The position numbers were made by a program, and so were the translations under genes. Positions 1 through 8,833 of a stretch of 64,000 nt of DNA are shown here, piece after piece (within the stretch, counting starts at the first letter, position 1; each line of letters begins with the position of its first letter). The notes beneath the pieces were generated by a model. The model searched no databases and was not told the DNA's origin. It was given only the letters and a program-made list of their open reading frames with translations. The stretch is from Micropterix aruncella (lineage: Eukaryota > Arthropoda > Insecta > Lepidoptera > Micropterigidae): positions 26,014,603-26,078,602 of the forward strand of contig OX155967.1 in the NCBI GenBank assembly GCA_944548615.1, written 5' to 3'.

Positions 1-1
1 T

Positions 2-1438
2 TTGGAAATTGGCAACCGAAGAATACAGGTGTGCAAAGTATTTTTCAAGGCAACACTTGATATCAACGATCGACCAATTAGAACAGTCATCCAAAAAACC
101 GAAATGGGATTTGTTGACGAAGACTTTAGAGGTAGACATAAAAATCACAAGAAACTGCCATTGGATGTGAAAGAGTATGTTCGAGATCATATTAATTCGA
201 TTCCTAGAATTGAAAGCCACAACCTACGTCAACAGACAACACGACAATTCATTGATGGTGGGAAAACTATTTCCGACTTATACAGGGACTATAAAGTTTC
301 TTGTGAGGAAAAAACTTATAACATGTATCTTTATCAGTGTACACATATATTTTTAACCATGAATTCAATATTTCCTTCCACGTACCGAAGAAGGATCAGT
401 GTGAACTTTGCACTGCATTCTCAAATATTAATGCCGAAAATGTAGAAAATGCTGCTTTGAAAGAAAAGTATGATAAACACCAAAAAGAAAAAGAATTATC
501 TCGAAAAGAAAAAGCTAAGGACAAAGAAAAGGCGAGTGAAAAATATATTGTAGCTTGCTACGATTTACAAGCTGTTTTGCCTGCTCCTCGAGGAGACGTA
601 TCCGTATTTTACTATAAATCTAAGATCAACAGCTACAACTTTACTATTTCGCAGCTGAAAACTGATGCTGTTTATTGTTTTTTCTGGCACGAAGCTGAAG
701 GTAACAGAGGTGCTATAGAAATTGATTCTTGTATTTACAAGTATTTACAGGAAATATCGGCCACTACGACAGAAGATGATTTTCAAATAGTATTTTATTC
801 TGACAACTGCTGTGGGCAACAGAAAAACAAATTCACCATCGCAATGTATATGCATGCAGTATCAACCTTAAATATCAAATCTATAGGAACTCACAAGTTC
901 CTGGTCGCAGGACACACACAGAATGAGGGAGATAGTAGGTATTCATTCTGTTATAGAGAAATCTGTCAAAAGGTCGTTAAAATCTGGACCAATTTATGAG
1001 CCATATCAATATGTCTCCCTAATACGTGGAGCAAAGAAACGAGGGAAGCCTTATAAAGTCATTGAATTGACACATGAGGATTTTATCGATTTCAAGGATG
1101 CTTGTCAACGCCAGGGAAACAATTTCTCCATAACTACAGATGGACATCAAATAAAAATGACGAATATTAAAATAATTAAAGTAGAAATAGATAATCCTGG
1201 AGCTTTCTTCATCAAAACATCCTACGAAGATGATTTAAAAAAAATAGTGACGACAAAGAAACGCCAAGCATCCAGAGAGCAGTCTACAACGATGCCGTGG
1301 GAGTTAAAGCCAGCTTATACAAAAAGAATTAAAATAGCGGAGCGAAAAAAAAACGATATACTGGACCTGATTAGATCCCACCATATTCCTTCTGCTTACA
1401 AGGATTTTTATATTTCAGTATTTAATTGTAATGTTTAA
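2..1438 (+). pseudogene. transposase-like gene, DUF7869-type, copy A (frameshifted)
   Basis: The start lies outside the window. The reading runs in frame 2 to about 345, frame 1 from about 345 to 935, then frame 2 to the stop at 1436-1438, so there are two small indels. Visible in order: a basic N-terminal part (residues ending SDLYRDYK), a Cys pair in KKDQCELC, a Lys/Glu-rich coiled stretch, YDLQAVLPAP, SVFYYKSK, FYSDNCCGQQKNK, and GHTQNEGDS followed across the frameshift by HSVIEKSVKRSLKSGP. The Asp of YDLQ, the Asp of YSDN and the Glu of VIEK have the order and spacing expected of a DDE catalytic triad. That is my inference. The family itself (DUF7869-type proteins, multicopy in insects) is recalled and not searched. 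A second, diverged copy lies at 8.8-11.3 kb. The two frameshifts make this copy non-functional. Confidence 0.7.
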
Positions 1439-2473
1439 ACTCAATTTTCTATGTTAAAAGCGAAGTTTTTAAGCTGTTAAATTACAACTTCTCACATATT
1501 ATTAGATTATTTTTTTTCCTTACCATTAGTATTGTGAAATAGATTATATTAACATTAAAAATAGAAAAATACTCATATTATACTCCTTTTATTTTTATCT
1601 TTAATAATCAACAATTTTTAAAATATCTGATATTTTAGGAGGAAAAGTGACACAATTAGTGCAAATTTTGAAATTTAAGCTACCAAGGCTACTATAGTAA
1701 TCAAAATTCCGTTTTTTTTTTATAAATAAACGCAGACTAATATGATTTCATTACCATTCTTAAAATTGTAATATTTACTAGTATTTCGAGCTTTTGGCTA
1801 GTGCAAAATGTATTATTTTTGTTTTTTCGCTCTCCTGAAAAAGTAAATTTTTTGAGTTGTGTCAGTTTTCTATGTGACGTGCGATATAGTCCCCCCCTAA
1901 ACTGATTAGATGCACCATTTATCGTGTATATAAAGTATTTCAGGTCTTTGAATGTCGCGTCGCAAATGCCAAAGTCGGCCATTGAAGATCGCAAAAATGT
2001 TTTTTTGCGATTCTTGCATAATTTCTCTCGATATCTCAGAAATTTATGGATATATAGCGCTGAAATATATGTGATTATGTTTTCCCCGTATATAACTTAT
2101 GCAATAAGTAATATTTTTTTGATAAGGGTTGATTTATCAAAACGCACATTTTTCAGTATTCGAAGATTCGCGCTAAAAATACTAAAATTCGTGTTTTTCA
2201 TCATTTTTTGCAGGAGGGTAATAGAGGATTCGAAAAAAAAATCGATATTTTATACGATAAAAACATAACCTCAATTTTTTTCGATAAAATTTCGTAATTT
2301 CATAAAAGTCGGATTTCTTTATAGCGGGAATTATAGAATATATAAAATAAAGTAGAAAAGTATATATAACTTTTTTGACATAACTGCATATTTAGTGAAA
2401 AAAAACAGTTAGAAAATTTTCGAATTCAATTTTGTTATTTTACAAGAAATTTCGTTATCCTTTCATCAATTAG
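1439..2473. other. AT-rich stretch without genes
   Basis: This interval has long A/T runs and only short, low-complexity open stretches on both strands. It ends in a pyrimidine-rich tract and TTAG just before the ATG at 2474, which could be a splice acceptor. I see no other feature. Confidence 0.5.
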
Positions 2474-2690
2474 ATGGCATCATCGCGACGGGACAGAATC
2501 CTAGACCTGGTGGTGGAGCAGTCTTCTGACGATGAGAGCAGCGATGGAAGTAGTATGGGCCCGGCGGAAGAACTGAGGGTGGAGACCTATGAGGAAGCGG
2601 ATGACGGAGACCAGTACATCGGCTTTGGAGATGTGTCGCCGCTTTTAGAGATGTACTGGTTGAGTCCATCTGGCACCGAAAGGCAGATGT
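2474..2690 (+). CDS. first coding exon, acidic Ser/Asp-rich protein (transposon-type N-terminus?)
   Basis: It opens with ATG directly after a plausible acceptor (caattag) and reads about 72 residues to a consensus donor (GTAAGT at 2690). The peptide begins MASSRRDRILDLVVEQSSDD and continues with SDDESSDGSSMGP, a basic start followed by a cluster of acidic and Ser residues. This resembles the acidic N-termini of piggyBac-like and other transposases, but no catalytic domain follows in the next kilobase. Possible downstream exons are the Pro/Ser-rich pieces at 3664-3880 and the duplicated exon at 4715 and 5043. GC content is clearly higher than in the flanks. I do not recognise the protein; the exon call rests on splice signals and composition. 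Confidence 0.4.
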
Positions 2691-2692
2691 AA

Positions 2693-3660
2693 GTATAACA
2701 AAAGTGAATTACAATTTTATCTTAAACAAGTAAACATAACGGCCGATTAAATTATTCAAAATTGCCATTGAATATACATAACATTGGCATTGAATATACA
2801 AACAACATACCTATTATAACATTACAATTTCGATTACCTATTATAACATTACAACATCGAGCAGCCCTCATAATACGTCTATAAAAAGCCTGCGTCTATA
2901 AAAAAGTGCAATTTTTGGTCCAAGATTAGGAAGCGACGACACATTATACGATTGTTTCACTCAAAACGGGAGAGAAAGACTTTTAACGTAGGTATGTTGG
3001 CAGAATGTCAATTATCGCACTGCGCGTACGTTGCTAATTGACGTTAATCGATAAATAGCGTGCGACATTCTTCCGCGTCTGCATCCAACTTGTTCGGGAG
3101 ATTTTTAAAGAAGTACTTCAACATGTCTTACAGTCAACATTCTTCAACATGTACGTCAGTCTGTCAACATACGATAGAAGTATTTACCTTCAGCTTGTTC
3201 GAGCGACGATAATCGTATAACAAATCGTCGCTTCATAATCTTAGCGTCCTATTTCTCGCGTGTTAGCGAAAGAGACGCGTGCAGTCCACGACGCGTGCAG
3301 TCCACGACGCGTGCAGTCCACGACCAAAACGAAATTGATAGCAATGACAAAAGAAACAATATTGTGTATTTTAACACTTTCCACGCGAAAGTTTCTAATA
3401 GCGGCTAACAACCTATAGCGGGCGTTTTTGGGTGAATTTCAAAAAAATCTCAGAAGTAAATGGATGCAGATATGAGTGTAATTCTTTTTTCTTCATTTAG
3501 GTTGTTCTTTGTGCTAACTTTATCCATAAATTTTGAATAGTACGCGCAAGATGTCTTGACTGAATCGAGGGCTTTTCCGTTGTCGACTACTCTTCAGACT
3601 TCTGTATGATTTTATTATCATAAATTTATTATTAATTTTTTGTGTTTTTTTTCTAAACAT
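2693..3660. other. non-coding, short direct repeats
   Basis: No supported gene. It holds a short duplicated motif (cattgaatatacat, 2763 and 2788) and the 16-bp triplet listed separately. If the 2474 exon is real, this is intron. Confidence 0.4.
3274..3321. repeat. 16-bp tandem repeat, 3 copies
   Basis: Three perfect head-to-tail copies of gacgcgtgcagtccac, each containing an MluI-like ACGCGT core, in otherwise AT-rich sequence. Confidence 0.95.
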
Positions 3661-3663
3661 CAG

Positions 3664-3875
3664 CAACCTGTCGGATGCATCCCCAGATCTCCACCACTCA
3701 CCGCCGCCGCCCGATCCCTTACTCGCTGCTGTCGTTAGAGAGGTTGTCAAAGTATTATAAAGAAATTGATTTGAAGATTTTATTACATACAACTAACGGA
3801 ATTCTTGTATCTTCTAGACGTCTCCGCCATGGTCGCCTGGACTGTCCCGTCTGTTGTCGCCGCAGCCCAGACCGG
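3664..3875 (+). other. two candidate Pro/Ser-rich exons
   Basis: After a T-rich tract and CAG at 3663, one frame reads NLSDASPDLHHSPPPPDPLL. After a second acceptor-like TTCTAG near 3818, another open stretch reads TSPPWSPGLSRLLSPQP. A third similar stretch (SPRSSRSRS) follows the acceptor-like TTTTAG at about 3945 and is repeated in the tandem duplicate. GC content and Pro/Ser bias set these apart from the flanks. They could be exons of one gene starting at 2474. I cannot show that they join. Confidence 0.3.
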
Positions 3876-3918
3876 TTTGTATATATAATAAATATACGTT
3901 TGGCAAATTGATTTTGGA

Positions 3919-4829
3919 GATTCACGGAATTCTTGTATCTTTTAGACGTCATCTCCGCGGTCGTCGAGATCTCGGTCGCTATGATATAGTAGTCGACTGA
4001 TTTCAACACAATTTCAAATAAAAAGAGCCTCTAATCATTCATAAATAAAACATACATAAAAAAAATACTCCATAATTCATCAAAATTTTTCGTGGTTTTC
4101 ATGAGCTAATATCTAAATATTTTTGTATGCTAATAAGTAAAACGAAATAATAGTTTTGATAAAGAATATAATACAGATGACGTAAGTATTTACAATTTCT
4201 AAATAGACTTCCGTATTTTCCCGTAACTCGCCATTTTTTTTTATTTTTGTGTTTTCACAGCTAACTGGTCGAACAGAAAAACTTCACCCATCAAACGGCA
4301 GCGAAAAAGTAAGCTGTCAGCTCAAACTGTCAATAACATCAGTCGATTTTCCTAGTGCGCTTGACGTATATCGTGATTCACGGAATTCTTGTATCTTTTA
4401 GACGTCATCTCCGCGGTCGTCGAGATCTCGGTCGCTATGATATAGTAGTCGACTGATTTCAACACAATTTCAAATAAAAAGAGCCTCTAATCATTCATAA
4501 ATAAAACATACATAAAAAAATACTCCATAATTCATCAAAATTTTTCGTGGTTTTCATGAGCTAATATCTAAATATTTTGTATGCTAATAAGTAAAACGAA
4601 ATAATAGTTTTGATAAAGAATATAATACAGATGACGTAAGTATTTACAATTTCTAAATAGACTTCCGTATTTTCCCGTAACTCGCCATTTTTTTTTATTT
4701 TTGTGTTTTCACAGCTAACTGGTCGAACAGAAAAACTTCACCCATCAAACGGCAGCGAAAAAGTAAGCTGTCAGCTCAAACTGTCAATAACATCAGTCGA
4801 TTTTCCTAGTGCGCTTGACGTATATCGTG
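3919..4829. repeat. 456-bp tandem duplication
   Basis: Unit 1 is 3919-4374 and unit 2 is 4375-4829. They differ mainly by single-base deletions in A and T runs, so the duplication is young. Each unit carries an acceptor-like TTTTAG plus a short Ser/Arg stretch, about 300 bp of AT-rich sequence, and the start of the exon described at 4715. Unit 1 is broken within that exon, after tatatcgtg. Confidence 0.95.
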
Positions 4830-4877
4830 TGCTTGTTTTCGCCGGATTTTTTGAGATTGGAGAACGTGTACAATCAG
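4715..4877 (+). other. 163-nt exon, copy 1 of a duplicated exon
   Basis: It is bounded by ttttcacag and CAG|GTATGT. One frame is open throughout (54 codons, starting LTGRTEKLHPSNGSEK and ending with EIGERVQS). A sister copy with the same length and splice sites is at 5043-5205, and a truncated third copy is at 4261-4374. I do not recognise the peptide. Confidence 0.5.
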
Positions 4878-5042
4878 GTATGTCCAAAATTAAGTGATTC
4901 TACGTTTAATGCCTGGGTATTTTTGACACTTATCTATTTTGATACCTATCTATCTGTTTCGTAAATAAATTGTGGCTGGGATATATCTTTTATTAATGGG
5001 GAATGGGTGTGAACATTTTTTTTTATTTTTGTGTTTTCACAG

Positions 5043-5205
5043 ATAATTGGTCGAACAGAAAAACTTCACCCATCAAACGGCAGCGAAAAAGTAAGCTGTC
5101 AGCTCAAACTGTCAATAACATCAGTCGATTTTCCTAGTGCGCTTGACGTATATCGTGTGCTTGTTTTCGCCGGATTTTTTGAGATTGGAGACCGTCTACA
5201 ATCAG
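5043..5205 (+). other. 163-nt exon, copy 2
   Basis: Same acceptor, length and donor as the 4715 copy with a handful of substitutions, including EIGDRLQS for EIGERVQS. The downstream intron starts are also alike for about 40 bp. Both copies remaining open and correctly bordered suggests a duplicated cassette exon, or two copies of one transposon exon. Confidence 0.5.
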
Positions 5206-5258
5206 GTATGTCCAAAATTAACTGATTCTAAGTTTAATGCCTGGGTATAATTGCAGTA

Positions 5259-6320
5259 GAGGCTGTTGCAAGAGCAAAAAGAAACCTTCTTAAAAGTCCC
5301 AAAAAAGCATTGGCAGTCGTAAGAAAAATTGCTTCTGATTATAATGTAGCAAAGTCTGAAGATATCTTTGCCCGCCCGACCACCAAAATTATGGAAAACC
5401 AAGTCAGATTCGCAACTTCTACGAAAGAGATGACATAAGTAGCCAAATGCACGGGTTGAAAGATGTGAAATCGGTAAAAACGAGCAATGATTCTTACGAT
5501 TCAGGAGGCCCAGTCTTTTCAAAACTATGTACCGAGAAATATCTATCGGAAGGTCACTTTTCTTTAAAGAACGACCCGCTCACATACTACCCATCAGTCA
5601 GACTCCTCACAATGTGCGCGTATGCACTACACACGTGAACTATATAAATCTTTTGACGGCAATTTCAAAATATGTGCCAGATTTTCCAAAAACTCACAGA
5701 GAATTGCTAATCCAAATATCATGGACTAAAGAGAAGAGCCCCTCAAGATCTTATTTAAACATAAAGAGAATAGTATGGATTGGCCACTGGGCAAGTACCA
5801 TTCATGACAGAGCAAATACATAACCTCTAGCTAAATGCCCACACGCCTGAGGCAGGGCAGATTGCAAGATCACAAGGGTATTAAAAAAAAATATTATCAT
5901 GGAATATAAACAATGAAGACTGTATGTCTAATGCCTGCGATTTGTGCCGAGAATCGAGCATTTGGGACGTCTCGTTGGACTTGAACCCTGTTGTTACTTG
6001 GAAAACTTGGATACTTAAAAAGCAGAGACCAATGCAAGTGATAATTGGCAAATCATTTCATGAGGCACTAGAAGATCTTCGTGATGCGACTGTTAAATTC
6101 AAGCTGCACTTCTTTATTTAGAATGTGCAGTCAGACTATTTTCAGCAAGTAAAGCAGAACATCCGCTGTGAGAAGGCCATTGTTCAAATAGACTTTGCAG
6201 AAAACACAGACTAATCAGTCAAGATGAGATACAAATGGCACATTGGTCGCATGGTCAGGTAACACTCTTCTGGGGAAGTCTGTTCTATAGATTGGGCAAC
6301 TCTTACTCTTCTTCTTCTTC
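5259..6320 (+). pseudogene. decayed transposase-like gene (family with IDFAEN motif)
   Basis: After an acceptor (ttgcag, about 5258) a frame reads VEAVARAKRNLLKSPKKALA and stops. Shifted frames then give NFYERDDISSQMHGLKDVKS, VRVCTTHVNYINLLTAIS, CDLCRESSIWD, AIVQIDFAEN and finally AHWSHGQVTLF. From memory, this order of pieces matches a multicopy protein family of insects and cnidarians: an SP-rich helix, an FY-x-DD segment, a Cys-His pair near VCxxHxN, CxxC, then DFAEN followed by a HW motif. I interpret that family as transposon-derived. At least four frameshifts or stops break it. It is distinct from the flanking DUF7869-type copies. Confidence 0.55.
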
Positions 6321-6357
6321 CTCCTTCTCTTCTTCTTCCTCCTCTTCTTCTTCCTCC
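6301..6357. repeat. CTT/CCT microsatellite
   Basis: An almost pure pyrimidine run of tct and tcc triplets. A shorter version (ttcttcttcttc) sits at the matching place upstream of the second copy of the adjoining repeat, near 8130. Confidence 0.9.
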
Positions 6358-6372
6358 AAGAAAGCCCAAACC

Positions 6373-6512
6373 CACCATCAGCCAAGAAACAAACTATCTC
6401 TGTCTTCTCCGAAGTAGGTTTATCTAGAATAATCCACTGTTTTGATCAATTCATTTGGTCTCTGGCTTATACAAATGTATCTAAGTATCGTCAACCCCAT
6501 AGGTCCAAATCG
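6373..6512. repeat. dispersed repeat, copy 1 (second copy 8222-8361)
   Basis: About 140 bp starting near caagaaacaaactatctctg is repeated at 8222-8361 with roughly 10% differences. Both copies stop abruptly at the same base (ggtccaaatcg), after which they are unrelated. The shared end looks like the edge of a mobile unit. Confidence 0.85.
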
Positions 6513-6700
6513 ATTGGCTGACGCCGCACGTTGCACAACCGTCCAGGAGCGAAGGTTGACTCCTAAGGGAGACTGGCCCGCAGGCCAGCGTCCTACCCTG
6601 GCTCTCCCTTCTGCGTGGAGGCCGCAACCCGTGAGTGTGATCGACCCTGACTGAATAGGTCTTTGTGGCCAACTCCAACAGGGCCCATTCGCTCCCCTGT
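6513..6700. repeat. dispersed repeat related to 20.7-22.9 kb family
   Basis: The segment from cgattggctgacgccgcacg through cgtggaggccgcaacccgtg to agggcccatt is a diverged relative of 20765-20844 plus 21331-21460, and of 22276-22480. Words are shared in the same order. No protein is evident. Confidence 0.7.
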
Positions 6701-6717
6701 ATATTAACATACTACAT

Positions 6718-6965
6718 CACCCCAAATATTGGCCACCTAGTTCACCGGACCCTAATCCCCTGGATTATTAATATTAAGTATGTGGCGAAGTTTAGAGGGA
6801 AAAAAATAAACATCCCCAACACTATTCCATCGCTGAAGGATACCGTAACAAGCACAATGAACAACATTAATAAAGAGTAATTGACTCAGGCATGCAGTCA
6901 TTTCAGATACCGGATTGAGTCCATTATTGCCGCTAGTAAGTGTTTTTTTGAGTAATTGTATAGTC
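6718..6965 (+). pseudogene. mariner transposase 3' relic
   Basis: Shifted frames give WPPSSPDPNPLDY, containing the SPDxNPLDY block with the third catalytic Asp of mariner DD34D transposases. It is followed by NTIPSLKDTVTSTMNNINKE and, after a stop, RYRIESIIAAS, the usual C-terminus of that family. Only about the last 80 codons remain. Confidence 0.75.
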
Positions 6966-7370
6966 TAAGCGTCAGTTAACATTGTGTAAACATTTTATGG
7001 AAATATAAAAAAAAGTGCTTCAAATATGAACCAATGCATTTGTCAATTTGTCCTAAAATACCATACAAGGTATACTACCCAAAACTAGCGGTGTCCTGTA
7101 TATTACCCAAAACTAACGGTATAACGGGAAAAATGGGCAATCGCATTGCAAGGGTCACAAAAGATGTTACGTCAAACGCTGCATATAACAATAACGGCCG
7201 AAATACTGTTGTAAAAGGGTTGTTAGTGTAGCTACCTAGCTAACAGCAGAAACTTGTACTAGAAGACTCATATATAAAGAAATTATCCTTAATTTTGGGT
7301 TCCCCTTTTACAGACAGTCATGCAAATGAAGTAATGTTTGTTAATTTGCAGTTTGGGAGAGTGGTGCATC
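6966..7370. other. no gene seen
   Basis: AT-rich sequence with one short duplicated motif (acccaaaactaacggt and its near copy, 7078-7121). No supported gene. Confidence 0.4.
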
Positions 7371-7373
7371 ATA

Positions 7374-7403
7374 CATATATAAGGTGGAGGGACGGATTAT
7401 GTC
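7374..7403 (+). promoter_or_regulatory. possible core promoter of the 7449 ORF
   Basis: A TATA-like catatataagg is followed about 22 bp later by TCAGTA, an arthropod initiator-like sequence. The ATG of the ORF lies about 45 bp further on. Confidence 0.35.
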
Positions 7404-7448
7404 AGTATATGGCAACCAGAGGACAGAGTAGAAAGGTCTCATCTTAAA

Positions 7449-8186
7449 ATGCGAGCTGACCTTCCATGCAAAAAAAAAACAAATATCCTCGTGGGAAAAA
7501 TGTCCCACGTCGAATTCGCCCACGTGAACCAGCCGCTGCCCGAATGGGACTCAGTCATGCCAGAAAATCTCGAATACAAGATGTTCACACAGATTAAAGG
7601 CCCTTTCAAGCTAAAAACGGGAGGAGGCAGGTTAAAGCAACTAATTGTGACCGAATCCATGACCGTACACATGGAGAATCTACTCAAGGCTCTCATCGGA
7701 CCATTTCAATATGCCAGCCACAGACAGCTTTCTCACTCCAACGACAACTACTTAGACCGCGAAGCAGCTCCGCAAGATGGAGACAGACGTCACAGGCAAC
7801 TGCGAGGTGCTCTATTCCTCTCCCCCACGTCCAAGATCAAGGATTATGGCAAGTGCGATGATCGCTTCTCCAACCCATTCGGAGGAGACAACTTGACAGG
7901 CAGGTTCTATTTTATGTCAGCTGTTAACTTTTTCCCGAAATCATCTGTCTCGAAGATCATCACCGACCGCAACAACACCATCTACAGCGTAGAGACAAAC
8001 AGCACGTTCAATGATTGGCTTCTGTCTGAATCCATCATGCCTGAGCTCATCACATCAAAATTGTTCTGTACTGTATATTGTTCTGTACTGTACAATTGTT
8101 CTGTAAGTACTGGCAGCGTTCAAGTCGTTCTTCTTCTTCTTCGGAATCAACATCTGTCAGTGAAGGCGAACATCCACATACACTAA
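7449..8186 (+). CDS. orphan ORF, up to 245 aa, unrecognised
   Basis: A continuous frame from ATG at 7449 to a stop at 8184-8186. Residues 1-200 look like a real protein: balanced composition, no low complexity, segments such as MFTQIKGPFKLKTGGGRLKQ and FSNPFGGDNLTGRFYFMSAV. From about residue 203 the frame runs into a short direct repeat (ttgttctgtactg, about 8060-8095) and then the CTT-rich start of the 8.1-8.4 kb repeat, so the natural C-terminus has probably been replaced. I see no signal peptide, zinc finger or nucleotide-binding motif, and I do not recognise the family. It is unusual here in being free of frameshifts. A captured gene of an exogenous DNA element or virus is possible, but this is speculation. 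Confidence 0.5.
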   Translation: MRADLPCKKKTNILVGKMSHVEFAHVNQPLPEWDSVMPENLEYKMFTQIKGPFKLKTGGGRLKQLIVTESMTVHMENLLKALIGPFQYASHRQLSHSNDNYLDREAAPQDGDRRHRQLRGALFLSPTSKIKDYGKCDDRFSNPFGGDNLTGRFYFMSAVNFFPKSSVSKIITDRNNTIYSVETNSTFNDWLLSESIMPELITSKLFCTVYCSVLYNCSVSTGSVQVVLLLLRNQHLSVKANIHIH

Positions 8187-8221
8187 TCAAATGCTGATGC
8201 AAGATACTTTGCGCGCAACCA

Positions 8222-8361
8222 CCGCCATTAGTCAAGAAACAAACTATCTCTGTCTTCTTCGAAGCACGTTTATCTGGAATAATCCACCATTTTGATCCAT
8301 TCATTTGGTCTCTGGCCTATACTAATGTATCCAAGTATCGTCAACCCCATAGGTCCAAATC
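8222..8361. repeat. dispersed repeat, copy 2 (of 6373-6512)
   Basis: See 6373-6512. Here the shared part is followed by a hairpin-bearing segment instead of the 6513-6700 repeat. Confidence 0.85.
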
Positions 8362-8425
8362 GCTTCAACAGAAAGCGGTATCCGCTTATTGTCCACCATA
8401 ATAGGTGGCGAAAGCCGGCATGTCT

Positions 8426-8493
8426 GCCTTCTCCCGGGCTGTCTGCCCGGGAGAAGGCATACTGGATCTCACAAGAACTAAGATCAGTTCTTG
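8426..8493. repeat. two adjacent hairpins
   Basis: Hairpin 1 has perfect 14-bp arms gccttctcccgggc (8426-8439) and its complement (8445-8458) around a 5-nt loop. Hairpin 2 has 8-bp arms caagaact (8472-8479) and agttcttg (8486-8493) around a 6-nt loop. No T-run follows. They may be the folded end of a small DNA transposon. Confidence 0.8.
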
Positions 8494-8833
8494 ACTCAGT
8501 CAGTGAAACTCCAACCCTCAAAATTGTATCAGACACCATGCTTTCACTCAGACATCATGCTTTCACCAATTTATTGCCATTGAGATAGTCACCTTAAATG
8601 TATAATATTTTATTTACAGGAGGAAATACGATCTTCTTAAAACTATCCAGCGGTGTTAACACCTTTAAAGAATGTTCAATTGAATCAATATGAAAATCAG
8701 TACTTTCCTGATACTCGTAGCGACATAAGTCATGGCTGTGCTACTTATATAAGGTATTGATTAAGTTTTTAATTTGTTTTTATACTTGATTATAACAGCA
8801 TGTCTAGTTTTAATTAATTATTATGTTCAGGAT

